A model generated the notes under the pieces. The model saw only the letters and a list, made by a program, of their open reading frames with translations. It searched no databases and had not been told where the DNA came from. Shown piece by piece: positions 37,517-46,576 of a stretch of 64,000 nucleotides of DNA. The stretch spans positions 682,001-746,000 of the forward strand of contig NZ_CP015986.1 of assembly GCF_001658005.1 (NCBI RefSeq). Direction: 5' to 3'. A program made the position numbers and the translations under genes. How positions within the stretch are numbered: position 1 is the first letter of the stretch; each line of letters begins with the position of its first letter. This DNA comes from Sphingobium sp. EP60837. GTDB taxonomy: Bacteria > Pseudomonadota > Alphaproteobacteria > Sphingomonadales > Sphingomonadaceae.

Positions 37517-37557
37517 CCGGACGCTTCCCTTTCCGGGGGAAGCGTCCGGGCCATTTT
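37517..37557 (+). terminator. Orphan plus-strand intrinsic terminator
   Basis: A perfect 13-bp stem, CCGGACGCTTCCC (37517-37529) with GGGAAGCGTCCGG (37537-37549), a 7-base loop, then GCCA and five T. It points along the plus strand, yet no plus-strand gene lies upstream (the nearest is 9 kb away). It may end a small RNA started in the mdh upstream region. Confidence 0.6.
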
Positions 37558-37598
37558 TGACCGGAATGCGCGAATTTTGGGGACGCCCAAACAAGGCG

Positions 37599-38711
37599 CT
37601 ATTTGGGTCCGTGACCCATCGCCAGATAATCGTCCGACTGCATTTCCATGAGGCGCGAGACCGTTCGTTCGAACTCGAACGCCCCGTCCCCTTCGGGATA
37701 AAGCCGGACCGGCTCCGCGTCAGCGGACGCAAGTAGCTTCACCTTATATTCGTACAGCGCGTCGATGAGCGTCACGAAACGGGCGGCTTCGTTGCGTTTC
37801 TCCGGACCTAGCACCGGAATGCCGACAAGGATCACCGTGTGGAAACGCCGGGCGATCGCCAGATAATCGGGTGCGCCCCGCGCTTCGGCGCAAAGGCGCT
37901 TGAACGAGAAGACCGCCACGCCCTTCAGGCTCTTGGGCACATGCAGCGTCCTGCCACCTTGCACCTGTATGTCCTCGGCCGGAACCTTAGCCCTATCCTC
38001 CACCGGATAATCGGTCAGGCGGAAAAAGGCCTCCGAAAGGTCCCTGGTCGCCTCTGGCCCGTTAGGCGCATGCCACAGCTTTGCGTCGCCCAATCGGTCA
38101 AGCCGGTAATCAGTCGGACCGTTGAGGGTCATCACATCCAGCTTGCTCTTGATCAATTCGATGAAGGGCAGGAAAAGCTGGCGGTTGAGGCCGTTTTTGT
38201 AGAGTTCGTCCGGCTCCCGGTTCGAGGTGGTGACGATCGTCACCCGCTTGTCGAGAAGCCCGGTGAACAGGCGCGACATGATCGCGGCGTCGGCCATATT
38301 GTTGACGACCATTTCGTCGAAACAGAGCAGCCGTGCTTCTTCCGCCAGAGACTCCACGACGGGTGGAATCGGGTCGCCCTTCTCCGCTTTGCGCGCTTCG
38401 GCCAGCCGCGCATGGACGTCGATCATGAATTCATGGAAATGCGCGCGCTTTTTGCGCTGGACCTTCACCGTGTCGAAGAACAGGTCCATCAGCATCGATT
38501 TGCCGCGCCCGACGCCGCCCCACATGTAAAGCCCGCGCGGCGGTTCGGGGGGCTTGCGCAGCAATTTCCAGAGCGTCGAGCCGCGCGGGGGGGCTGCTTC
38601 CAGTTCCTGCTGCAGACTATCCAGTCGCTGCGCCGCTGCTTCCTGGTCGAGGTCGGCGCGCAATTCCCCTGCCGCGACGAGCGCGCGATAACGCTCGATC
38701 ACGCTGCTCAT
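37599..38711 (-). CDS. zapE: AFG1-family ATPase ZapE
   Basis: A 370-residue P-loop ATPase linked in E. coli to Z-ring stability during division. The Walker A motif GGVGRGKS is at residues 65-72, Walker B LLCFDEM follows, and sensor-like TTSNREPDELY is typical of the AFG1 group. It overlaps the thioesterase gene by 4 bases. Proteolysis-related and mitochondrial roles of the AFG1 homologue are alternatives. Confidence 0.9.
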   Translation of the reverse strand: MSSVIERYRALVAAGELRADLDQEAAAQRLDSLQQELEAAPPRGSTLWKLLRKPPEPPRGLYMWGGVGRGKSMLMDLFFDTVKVQRKKRAHFHEFMIDVHARLAEARKAEKGDPIPPVVESLAEEARLLCFDEMVVNNMADAAIMSRLFTGLLDKRVTIVTTSNREPDELYKNGLNRQLFLPFIELIKSKLDVMTLNGPTDYRLDRLGDAKLWHAPNGPEATRDLSEAFFRLTDYPVEDRAKVPAEDIQVQGGRTLHVPKSLKGVAVFSFKRLCAEARGAPDYLAIARRFHTVILVGIPVLGPEKRNEAARFVTLIDALYEYKVKLLASADAEPVRLYPEGDGAFEFERTVSRLMEMQSDDYLAMGHGPK

Positions 38712-39169
38712 TTGGGAGTGAGAACCTTGCGCACCGTCGCCGTCGATGAAGCGACCAGCTTGTCATCCTGATGGATCGTCAGGCGCATGAACATGAGCCG
38801 CCCCGTTTCATGCAGCAACTCGACCTCAGCCTGAAGCGGGGAACCCACCTCGCCCGATCCGCAATATTGCATGGAAAGGTCCACCGTCACCGCAGCAGCC
38901 TGTTCCGGCCGTCCCATCGCGGTAAGCCCTGCGAAATAGGCATGATCCGCAAAGCCCGCGAGAAAGCCGCCGTGCAACGCGCCCAGCCGGTTGGCATGCG
39001 ACGGCTGCGTTTCCAGCATCACCGTCGCCCTGCCCTGACCGTTACCGCGCGAATAGCTCCGACCGATCGATGCGTCGAGGAAGGTCCCCGCCACCGGATC
39101 GGTCCAGACCAGCCAGCCAGCCCACGGCCCATCGGGCGCGCGGCTCACATGACCCGCATCGTCGCTCAC
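38708..39169 (-). CDS. PaaI-type hotdog thioesterase
   Basis: A 153-residue hotdog-fold protein with the HGGFLAGFADHAYF segment (active-site region with catalytic Asp) and a second strand QYCGSGEVGSPLQAEVELLH. Such enzymes hydrolyse acyl-CoA thioesters; the substrate is unknown. It sits 4 bases after sdhB and overlaps zapE by 4 bases, so all three are one transcription unit. Confidence 0.85.
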   Translation of the reverse strand: MSDDAGHVSRAPDGPWAGWLVWTDPVAGTFLDASIGRSYSRGNGQGRATVMLETQPSHANRLGALHGGFLAGFADHAYFAGLTAMGRPEQAAAVTVDLSMQYCGSGEVGSPLQAEVELLHETGRLMFMRLTIHQDDKLVASSTATVRKVLTPK

Positions 39170-39173
39170 GCGA

Positions 39174-39962
39174 TCAGAGCTGCCGTTCGACCATCATCTT
39201 CTTGGTCTCCGCGATCGCCTTCGCCGGGCTCAGGCCCTTGGGACAGACATTCGCGCAGTTCATGATGGTGTGGCAGCGATAGAGGCGGAACGGATCTTCC
39301 AGCTCATCCAAGCGCTCGCCGGTATATTCGTCGCGGCTGTCGGCCAGCCAGCGATAAGCCTGGAGCAGGATGGCCGGACCCAAGAACTTGTCGGAGTTCC
39401 ACCAGTAGCTGGGGCAGCTGGTCGAACAGCAGGCGCACAGGATGCACTCATAGAGGCCGTCCAGCTTCTCGCGATCGGCGGGCGACTGCAGCCGCTCCTT
39501 GCCGCTCGGCGGCGGGCTGACGGTTTGCAGCCACGGCTTGATGCTATTGTACTGCGCGTAGAAGTGCGTGAAGTCGGGAACCAGATCCTTGATCACGTCC
39601 ATGTGCGGCAGCGGCGTGATGCGCACTTCCTTGCCGGCGCATTCCTCGATCGAGGTGGTGCAGGCGAGGCCATTCTTGCCGTTCATGTTCATCGAACAGG
39701 AACCGCAAATGCCTTCACGGCAGGACCGGCGGAAGGTCAGCGTCGGATCATATTCATTCTTGATCTTCAGCAGCGCGTCCAGGACCATCGGTCCGCAATT
39801 GTCGAGATCGATCTCGAACGTGTCATAGCGCGGATTCTGACCCGAGTCGGGATCATAGCGATAGACCTTGAAGCTCTTGACGTTGCTCGCCCCGTCCGGC
39901 GCCTTATGGGCAACGCCCTTACCGGAAATCTTGCTGTTCTTGGGCAGAGAGAATTCGGCCAT
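39174..39962 (-). CDS. sdhB: Succinate dehydrogenase iron-sulfur subunit
   Basis: The electron-transfer subunit of complex II, at the inner membrane's cytoplasmic side. The [2Fe-2S] ligands are C81, C86, C89 and C101 ([10 protein letters not shown]); the C-terminal ferredoxin domain has [16 protein letters not shown] and [15 protein letters not shown] for the [4Fe-4S] and [3Fe-4S] clusters. 262 residues. sdhC, sdhD and sdhA, normally upstream, are absent: 134 bases upstream, a glycosyltransferase starts on the opposite strand. Confidence 0.96.
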   Translation of the reverse strand: MAEFSLPKNSKISGKGVAHKAPDGASNVKSFKVYRYDPDSGQNPRYDTFEIDLDNCGPMVLDALLKIKNEYDPTLTFRRSCREGICGSCSMNMNGKNGLACTTSIEECAGKEVRITPLPHMDVIKDLVPDFTHFYAQYNSIKPWLQTVSPPPSGKERLQSPADREKLDGLYECILCACCSTSCPSYWWNSDKFLGPAILLQAYRWLADSRDEYTGERLDELEDPFRLYRCHTIMNCANVCPKGLSPAKAIAETKKMMVERQL

Positions 39963-40096
39963 GGGATAAGATGTCCTCCGTCCGCGCCGATAATCGATCG
40001 GGGCGCGCGAGCGAAGCCCTTAGCGCCTCGTCCAGCCATTTGCTACCCTTCAAAGAAGCAAAAGCAAAAGGCTGGCACGCCGCCCTTTCCGCGCCT

Positions 40097-41329
40097 ATGA
40101 ACAGGCGTCCCAGAGTTGAGCCGCAGTTGCAGAATAACAATCCCATCATCGCCATCGGCAATTACGACTTCCGGCCCAGCGGCACAGTCGTGAAATCCAT
40201 CGAGATCGCAGCAGCCTGTGCAAAAGCGGGCCTGCCGGTCGAACTATGGGTAGTTCGGGACGAAGGCGCTTTGCGCGCACGCGTACCGGCCGGCGTGCCG
40301 GTTTTCGAGACGGGATCAGCGATGCGCCTGCACAACCGCGGTCTTGATCTGGCGCTTAATATTCCCGCCCTCGCCGCGGCCTTGCGCCGCCGCCGTCCTA
40401 CGCTGTTCCTGAGCGGTGGCAATCACCTCCACCTCGCCGCGCGAATTGCCCTTGGCCTGAGTGGCCGAAGGCGATCCATCCAGTTGGGCGCTCGCGCCAG
40501 CAATTCGGCGCATCATGGCAAGGCGACACGATGGCAGGCGCTGATCGGCACTTGGAGCAATCGCCTTAAATTCGGCGGTGCAGACTTTATCGTAGCTGTG
40601 TCTCACGCCCTGGCAGCGGAAATTCAAACCGCATTGCCCAAAAAGAGCGTGGGCATTATCGCCAATGGGGTTGATCTGGCGAAAGTCGATCGGCTTGTTT
40701 CTGCACCCTTCGCTCATCATTTCCTGGACGAACAGTGCGACCGTCCTCCACTGCTCGTCACCATCGGAAGAATCGTGCGGCAGAAGGGCTTCGATCTGCT
40801 CGTATCCGCTCTTGGCCGTCTGGACGATATTGGTGCTCGGTTAATGATCATTGGGGATGGTGACTCAACCAAGATAGCCGCACTCAAGAGCTTGGCCGAG
40901 GCAGAAGGCGTTGCCCATAGGGTTGCGTTGCTGGGCTATCAGGACAATCCGTTCGCTATCCTATCCAGAGCCGATCTCTTCGTCAGCGCGTCACGCTGGG
41001 AGGGCGCAAGCAACGCATTGATCGAAGCACTCGCTTGCGGGCTTCCGATCGTCGCCACCGATTGTCCCACCGGCAATCGCGAAGTGGTTGAAGCCGGTCC
41101 TTACGGGACGCTCGCACCTGTGGAGAACGTGGAAGGACTGGCCAATGCCATTCGAGCCGAACTGAAAACGAAACGCTCAAAAAACGAGCAGCGTGCTGGG
41201 GCTCACAGCCGATCGCTTGATCGCTGTTTGGAGAGCTGGGTGAAATTGCTAGAAGCCTGGCCGGAAAAGTTCGTAGATCAGTTCCCTTCCCATTTAGCTG
41301 ACACTTGTGAGCAACCTTGGGGCAGATGA
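40097..41329 (+). CDS. GT4-family glycosyltransferase
   Basis: A 410-residue GT-B glycosyltransferase. The N-terminal half starts IIAIGNYDFRPSGTVV (acceptor side) and the C-terminal half has TIGRIVRQKGFDLLVSAL and the E-x7-E motif EGASNALIE followed by ALACGLPIVATDCPTG, all GT4 signatures. The donor sugar cannot be read. The ATG at 40097 is preferred; a start at 39971 would add 42 low-complexity residues and nearly reach sdhB. It is the first gene of the surface-glycan set. Confidence 0.88.
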   Translation: MNRRPRVEPQLQNNNPIIAIGNYDFRPSGTVVKSIEIAAACAKAGLPVELWVVRDEGALRARVPAGVPVFETGSAMRLHNRGLDLALNIPALAAALRRRRPTLFLSGGNHLHLAARIALGLSGRRRSIQLGARASNSAHHGKATRWQALIGTWSNRLKFGGADFIVAVSHALAAEIQTALPKKSVGIIANGVDLAKVDRLVSAPFAHHFLDEQCDRPPLLVTIGRIVRQKGFDLLVSALGRLDDIGARLMIIGDGDSTKIAALKSLAEAEGVAHRVALLGYQDNPFAILSRADLFVSASRWEGASNALIEALACGLPIVATDCPTGNREVVEAGPYGTLAPVENVEGLANAIRAELKTKRSKNEQRAGAHSRSLDRCLESWVKLLEAWPEKFVDQFPSHLADTCEQPWGR

Positions 41330-41414
41330 ACTTGCTTGCTAAAACCCCTAACCTTAAGGCGTATGAGTTGTTCCCGGCTCCGGCACGCCGCGCCCCTTCG
41401 AGTAAGATTACGGC

Positions 41415-42557
41415 ATGAAGATTGCGTTTGTAACCTATGGCTTCGGACTGGGCGGCACGGATCGCGTATGCTGCCATCTTGCCCAGGGATTTCACGATAT
41501 GGGAGATGAGGTAACGATTTTAGCCTGCGCCCGTGGGGGTAAGGGCGAACCGGCGTTGAGAGACATCATAAAGGGCGGCCCGCCTGTCGCATTCCTTACA
41601 AATCGGAAATGGGGACATCGTCAGGCGCAAAAAATCATGTCGATGCTGGCCTATATACGCTGGCTCAGACGGGAACGTCCCGACTTTGTCGTCGCTACCG
41701 GAAATAACATCTGCCGTTTCACGGCACTGGGCTTCAGGCTCGCAGGCATGAAACGCACGAGCCGTCTCATCATTAAAACAACTAATCCGGTTCTACGCCC
41801 AAGAAAAAGTCTAGCTGAAAAAATTAGGCGCCGAGCGTTCGGCCGGGCATTTCTCGATGCATCCGCGGTGCTAACATTAAGTGAGGAGGAATCGCTGCTG
41901 CTTGCGCGAACTTTCCCGAAGTCGGCCACGCAATTTCGCGCGGTATATAATCCCTATCTCACGGCGGCCTTCGCGCAGGATCCCGCTGAAGGCCACGTCA
42001 ACGAAGCACCAAGTAGCTGGGACGATAAAAAGACGGTGATGCTGGCCGTTGGCCGGCTTCATCATCAAAAAAATTATCCCCGTATGCTCCGGGCTTTCGC
42101 GGCTCTTATCCAGGCGGGAAGAAGCAATTTGATGCTTCGAATCAGTGGCGATGGACCTGACCGCGAAGCCATAATCAGGTTAATTCAGAAGCTGAATATC
42201 GCCGACAATGTAGAATTGCTTGGCTACACAAATGATATCCGCGGATTGATGGCAGCAGCAGATGTCCTGCTATTGTCATCAGATTATGAAGGTCTGCCGG
42301 CCGTCGTAATCGAAGCGCTCGCCTGCAACTGCCCGGTAATTTCCACCAACTGCTTCCCAATGGCAAAGACGCTGCTGGGGTCTCTGCCACGTTGCGTTGT
42401 CGTTGAAGAGGGGAGCGCCGATGCTTTTACGGCCGCTTTAACTCAATGGCTGGACGGAGCACGGGAACGCCCCTCATTACGGCCCTATGCTTTACGCTAT
42501 TCCACTGCCAGTGCGATACAAAGCCATCGCGCTGCCATATTAGAGAGCTCTCTGTGA
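41415..42557 (+). CDS. GT4-family glycosyltransferase
   Basis: A 380-residue GT-B glycosyltransferase. It starts MKIAFVTYGFGLGGTDRV, the usual glycine-rich acceptor-side loop, and has AVGRLHHQKNYPRMLRAF and the E-x7-E motif EGLPAVVIE followed by ALACNCPVISTNC. Its G+C is visibly lower than the core genes around it, with AAA and ATA codons frequent. It overlaps the next gene by 4 bases, linking it to the CDP-alcohol phosphotransferase. The acceptor and donor are unknown. Confidence 0.9.
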   Translation: MKIAFVTYGFGLGGTDRVCCHLAQGFHDMGDEVTILACARGGKGEPALRDIIKGGPPVAFLTNRKWGHRQAQKIMSMLAYIRWLRRERPDFVVATGNNICRFTALGFRLAGMKRTSRLIIKTTNPVLRPRKSLAEKIRRRAFGRAFLDASAVLTLSEEESLLLARTFPKSATQFRAVYNPYLTAAFAQDPAEGHVNEAPSSWDDKKTVMLAVGRLHHQKNYPRMLRAFAALIQAGRSNLMLRISGDGPDREAIIRLIQKLNIADNVELLGYTNDIRGLMAAADVLLLSSDYEGLPAVVIEALACNCPVISTNCFPMAKTLLGSLPRCVVVEEGSADAFTAALTQWLDGARERPSLRPYALRYSTASAIQSHRAAILESSL

Positions 42558-43663
42558 AAGTCGCACGAACCAATATTGACCGCCTCGTTTTGCTCGGTAC
42601 GAATGATACCCTGATCTGGGGCATGACTAACGCTGAACGTATAGAGCGCATGGTGGTAGAGTCCGCTCAAAAAGGTTTGCGCGTTGCGGCTGACAACAGC
42701 TTAGCGGTAAATCTTGGGTTCGTATTTGATCCAATATTATTACGTGAGGTCTTACGGAACCCCCATCTAACCTTCGTTCAGAATGGTGAATTGCTAGTCG
42801 GGCAGATGCCGCCTAATGAAGTTGATATTCATCCCCTTCAGCAGGGCGGTCTTCAAATAATCGAACTTCGCGACGGGCATAAGGTGTACAATGAACAGCT
42901 ACGGAAGCTTGAGACGCCCTATGCTGAACGGCTGACCCCGCAGACCCGCCGATCTATTGAGCGACGCAGTTATTATGGCGCGTATAAAGGCGTAACGGAT
43001 ATTTTGACCAAGTATCTTTGGCCTGAACTGGCGCTGTGGTTAACCCGTGGAGCAGCTCAGATCGGAATGACCCCAAATATGATCACCGCCATTGGAGCTA
43101 TACTGTGCATAGCTGCAACATTCTTGTTTTCGCAGGGGCTCTACTGGACCGGAATGCTAGCTGGCTTTGGCTTCATGGTACTTGATACCGTTGATGGAAA
43201 GCTGGCCCGCTGCACTATCACTTCTTCGAAATGGGGAAATATATTCGATCATGGCATTGATCTCATCCACCCGCCATTCTGGTGGTATGCTTGGGCCGTC
43301 GGACTCTCAGCATGGGGACAACAATTGTCCGTTTCCATTTTCTGGGCCGTCATGGGCATTATCGTGGGAGGATATGTAGTCCAGCGCTTGATCGAAGGTG
43401 TATTCATGCGATCGTTCGAGGGCATGCATATCCATGTGTGGCAGCGGTTCGATACTTGGTTCCGGCTGATCACCGCGCGGCGCAATCCCAATATGGTGAT
43501 CCTGTTCGTCTCGCTCCTGGCTGGGCGGCCAGATCTGGGGCTGATCGCGCTTGCCTGGTGGACAGTGATTTCGCTGATCGTACATGCGGTGCGGTTGCTG
43601 CAAGCTTATGGTGAAAAGCGCGCGGGGCGGCCTATCGTCAGCTGGATGGAGGCGAGAGCATGA
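42554..43663 (+). CDS. CDP-alcohol phosphotransferase with degenerate nucleotidyltransferase-like N-domain
   Basis: A 369-residue protein beginning at a GTG that overlaps the previous stop. Residues 140-345 form a CDP-alcohol phosphotransferase domain with a complete motif at 211-236 (D-x2-D-G-x2-A-R-x8-G-x3-D-x3-D, starting DTVDGKLARC) and several membrane spans, so it should transfer a phospho-alcohol from CMP or accept one. Residues 1-115 look like a remnant sugar-nucleotidyltransferase fold (GMTNAERIERMVVESAQKG resembles the T-x2-E-R segment) but lack the G-x-G-x-R loop. Archaeal di-myo-inositol-phosphate-phosphate synthases have a similar layout. G+C rises sharply near 43440, inside the gene. 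Overlaps the HIT gene by 4 bases. Confidence 0.85.
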   Translation: MKVARTNIDRLVLLGTNDTLIWGMTNAERIERMVVESAQKGLRVAADNSLAVNLGFVFDPILLREVLRNPHLTFVQNGELLVGQMPPNEVDIHPLQQGGLQIIELRDGHKVYNEQLRKLETPYAERLTPQTRRSIERRSYYGAYKGVTDILTKYLWPELALWLTRGAAQIGMTPNMITAIGAILCIAATFLFSQGLYWTGMLAGFGFMVLDTVDGKLARCTITSSKWGNIFDHGIDLIHPPFWWYAWAVGLSAWGQQLSVSIFWAVMGIIVGGYVVQRLIEGVFMRSFEGMHIHVWQRFDTWFRLITARRNPNMVILFVSLLAGRPDLGLIALAWWTVISLIVHAVRLLQAYGEKRAGRPIVSWMEARA

Positions 43664-44088
43664 ATGAAACCATCAGAAGATTCGGATTCCCGCAAACGCT
43701 GGTGGCCGAGTTCGATCATTGGGTAGTGCTGCTGCGTCCGGCCCAGCCAACCTTGGGAGCGCTGGTGCTGGCGGCCAAGTCTGACGCCAGGGCTTTCGGG
43801 GCTCTTGAGGCGGCGGCCCATGCCGAACTGGCCGAGGTGACCAAGGCGATCGAGACAGCGCTTTCAGAAGCGATCGGTTATGAGAAGATCAATTATCTGA
43901 TGCTGATGATGGTCGATCCGCATGTCCATTTCCATGTCCTGCCCCGATATGAGGGCAGCAGGGAGCATGCCGGCATCGGCATAGCCGACGCAGGCTGGCC
44001 CGGGCAGCCCGACCTTGGCCAGGCGGTCAAGCTGGACAGCGACCAGGTCGCGGCACTGACCGGCTGGCTCAAACCCTATTTCGCGTAG
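43660..44088 (+). CDS. HIT-family hydrolase
   Basis: A 142-residue histidine-triad protein. The triad H88-V-H90-F-H92 (HVHFHVLPRY) is intact, and a mid-length alpha region precedes it. HIT enzymes hydrolyse or transfer nucleoside monophosphates from dinucleotides and phosphoramidates. It overlaps the phosphotransferase by 4 bases and its 3' end overlaps the convergent cytidylyltransferase by 13 bases. In this neighbourhood it could clear nucleotide side products such as CMP esters, but this is inference. Confidence 0.85.
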   Translation: MNETIRRFGFPQTLVAEFDHWVVLLRPAQPTLGALVLAAKSDARAFGALEAAAHAELAEVTKAIETALSEAIGYEKINYLMLMMVDPHVHFHVLPRYEGSREHAGIGIADAGWPGQPDLGQAVKLDSDQVAALTGWLKPYFA

Positions 44089-44840
44089 CGGCCTTCCGCC
44101 AGCCAGCGGGCGGTGAGCGCGTTGGCGGCATCGACATCCTGCGGGAAATCGACTTCCTGCCACTCCATGCCCTGAATCGATACCGTGCCGACGCGGTTGC
44201 CCTTCGCAATCAGATCGATCGCGCGGAGATACCAGCGCTCAACGCCCTCTGGCGTGCGCATCATCTGGTCGATCTGACTGCGGAAGATGGCGGGCCCCTC
44301 GCCCCGGAATGCGAGCATGCCGATCGATTCGGCATTGGTGTCGGGAGGCAGCAGACGCTTGCCGATGGCGTGCAGACGGCCGCTCGCGTCGCGGTTCACC
44401 TTCATGTCATCGTCATCATAGTCGCTTTTCACATCGACGGTGACGGTGATCGCATCCTGCGCGCCGCCGATCAGCTTCGCGACGATCTCGTCCGAAACGA
44501 TCGTGTCGCCGTTGAGGATGATGAAGTCCCGGTCCATTTCCTCCCGAGCGATCCAGCATGTGCCAAGATTGTCGGCGACCTGGAAGAAGGGGTTGAACAG
44601 CGTCCGGATGCGCGCGCCCGTTTCGCGATAGAGCTGCAGCGCATGATCCTCCACGCGCTCCGTGCGAAAGCCGGTGACCACGACGATGTCGCTCACCCCA
44701 TTGGCGACCAGCGCCGCCACCTGCCAGCTGATGAGAGTGCGACCATTGAAGTCGATCATGCATTTGGGCACGTCGCGCGTCAGTGGAAGGAGGCGCGAAC
44801 CCTGGCCGGCGGAGAGGATGATGGCTTTGCTGATGCTCAT
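44076..44840 (-). CDS. Phosphocholine-cytidylyltransferase-like nucleotidyltransferase
   Basis: A 254-residue nucleotidyltransferase. The N-terminal loop AGQGSRLLPLTRDVPK (residues 11-26) is complete, with the signature TCWIAREEM, DFIILNGDTIVSDE and the acidic SDYDDDDMKV. This is the LicC/phosphocholine or inositol-1-phosphate cytidylyltransferase type, which makes a CDP-alcohol from CTP and a phospho-alcohol. The neighbouring phosphotransferase would use its product. The start at 44840 (MSISKAIILS) is preferred to one at 44906. It is divergent from the flippase and on the opposite strand to its presumed partner. Confidence 0.85.
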   Translation of the reverse strand: MSISKAIILSAGQGSRLLPLTRDVPKCMIDFNGRTLISWQVAALVANGVSDIVVVTGFRTERVEDHALQLYRETGARIRTLFNPFFQVADNLGTCWIAREEMDRDFIILNGDTIVSDEIVAKLIGGAQDAITVTVDVKSDYDDDDMKVNRDASGRLHAIGKRLLPPDTNAESIGMLAFRGEGPAIFRSQIDQMMRTPEGVERWYLRAIDLIAKGNRVGTVSIQGMEWQEVDFPQDVDAANALTARWLAEGRYAK

Positions 44841-44957
44841 GGCATGGCGCCTTAATGCGTTTGCCTTGACTAGGGAAGCCGAGGAGATAATTGCCCTTCG
44901 CCCCACAAATCCCTAGATAGCGCCCGGCAGGCGGCGAGCGAAAGGCGCAGGACACAA

Positions 44958-46286
44958 GTGGACAGCAAGGACGGGTCGAGCGGGGCCAAGGAAGGCTTTG
45001 CCCGCATCCTGGCAAATACCGGCTGGCTGCTGGGCGGCAAGGGCGTGGGCGCGGTGCTTAGCCTTGCTTATCTGGCGATCGTCACACGGACGCTGGGCGT
45101 GGCCGATTTTGGTCGCTTCGCCCTGATCCTGAGCGCCGCGACGATCGTCAAGACGCTGGTTAGCTTCGAAAGCTGGCAGATTGTCGTGCGATACGGCCAA
45201 CCGCATCTGATGAGCGCCAATCATGATGCGCTGAACCGCGTGCTGCGCTTTTGCATCCTGATCGATCTTGCGTCCGCGGCAGCGGGAGGCGTGATCGCGG
45301 CGATTATCCTGGTGGCCTTTGGGCCGATGATGGAGCTGTCTTCCGCGATGGCGTGGCAGACATGGTTCTTCTGCATGGTAATGCTGATCACCATCCGCTC
45401 CTCCCCCACGGGCGTGCTACGCCTGTTCGACCGCTTCGATTCAGCGGCGGCGGCCGAAACCATGATACCGATCGGACGCATGATAGGCGCGGCGATCGCC
45501 TGGGCACTGATGCCCAATATCACTGGTTATCTTATTGCCTGGGGCGTAGCCGAACTGCTGTGCGCGGCTGTCTATTGGTCGCTGGCGCTGAAGGTGGGCG
45601 GGAACAAGCTGGGTGATTGGCGCACAGGGCGGGCGATGGAAGCGCGGCTGGAGAATCCCGGCATCGTCACCTTTCTGACGGCGACCAACATTCAGACCAC
45701 GCTGGTTTCGACCGGTCAGCAGCTGGCCGTGGTGGTTGTGGGCCTCTTCGCGGGGCCCGCGGGCGCGGGGCTCTATCGCCTGGCGAATCAGCTTGCCCAA
45801 GCGCTGACGAAGATTTCCGGCCTTCTCTCGCGCAGCATCTTCGTGGAACTGAGCCGGACCCACTCCAGCCATGGGACGGATGAGCTACGGACGCTCTTCC
45901 GGCGCACCAATCGGCTGGCCTATGTCGCAGGGGCGGTGATTATCGCGTTGATCCTGACAGTTGGCCATCCGCTGCTTGGGCTGATCGCTGGCAAGCCGTT
46001 CCTGCCCGCCTATCCGTTGCTGCTGTTATTGGGGATCGCGGCGTGCATCGACCTGCTAGGGGTAAGCTATAGGCCGTTATTGATGGCTACAGACCGTTCA
46101 GCGCTATCACTGCGGATCACGCTGATCACAACGCTGCTGCTACTCACGCTTCAAGCGGTTCTGCTGTCGATCCATGGCACGATCGGTGCAGCGAGCGCAA
46201 ATGTGATCGCATCAGCGGCGGGGTTCATCATGATGGGGTTGGCGAGCCGGAAGGCGATGAGGCGGGACGAGGCTCATCAAGGGTGA
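44958..46286 (+). CDS. Wzx-type polysaccharide flippase
   Basis: A 442-residue integral membrane protein of the MATE/MurJ-like polysaccharide transporter family, with about 12 to 14 spans and a typical start (NTGWLLGGKGVGAVLSLAYL). It would move undecaprenyl-linked or lipid-linked oligosaccharide across the inner membrane. It starts 117 bases from the divergent cytidylyltransferase. No Wzy polymerase or Wzz is present in the window. Confidence 0.85.
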   Translation: MDSKDGSSGAKEGFARILANTGWLLGGKGVGAVLSLAYLAIVTRTLGVADFGRFALILSAATIVKTLVSFESWQIVVRYGQPHLMSANHDALNRVLRFCILIDLASAAAGGVIAAIILVAFGPMMELSSAMAWQTWFFCMVMLITIRSSPTGVLRLFDRFDSAAAAETMIPIGRMIGAAIAWALMPNITGYLIAWGVAELLCAAVYWSLALKVGGNKLGDWRTGRAMEARLENPGIVTFLTATNIQTTLVSTGQQLAVVVVGLFAGPAGAGLYRLANQLAQALTKISGLLSRSIFVELSRTHSSHGTDELRTLFRRTNRLAYVAGAVIIALILTVGHPLLGLIAGKPFLPAYPLLLLLGIAACIDLLGVSYRPLLMATDRSALSLRITLITTLLLLTLQAVLLSIHGTIGAASANVIASAAGFIMMGLASRKAMRRDEAHQG

Positions 46287-46378
46287 CGGGGCTGTGTTTT
46301 AGGTCGATGAGAGGCGTGCCCTTGGTGAATAGCGGATGCCGTCGGGCTGCTCACGATCAAGGCCGGTCGCTAGTTTTC

Positions 46379-46460
46379 CGTCACCCCCGACTTGATCCAG
46401 GGTCCCGCTTAACATTGCAATCAGAACAAGCGGGATGCCGGCTCAAGGCCGGCATGACGG
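46379..46460. repeat. Large imperfect palindromic intergenic repeat
   Basis: Left arm starts CGTCACCCCCGACTTGATCC, the right arm ends CCGGCTCAAGGCCGGCATGA. They flank the central AACATTGCAATCAGAAC and pair as an imperfect inverted repeat. The type (CGTCATcCCCGACTTGATC) is familiar from alphaproteobacterial genomes. It lies in the 290-base gap after the flippase, which otherwise contains no gene I can support. Confidence 0.6.
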
Positions 46461-46576
46461 TAGAGTTGTCGGCTAACGACCAGAAATCGCCGTTCAATGT
46501 GCTGCCGTTATTTCTTAAAAGCCGACAACGGGATTAGACGTTGCCGCCGCCAGCACATCGCTGCAAATTCACGATC

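Noticed and set aside
39971..40096. Longer start for the first glycosyltransferase
   Set aside because: The extra 42 residues are low-complexity and lie next to the sdhB start; the ATG at 40097 gives a standard GT4 N-terminus.
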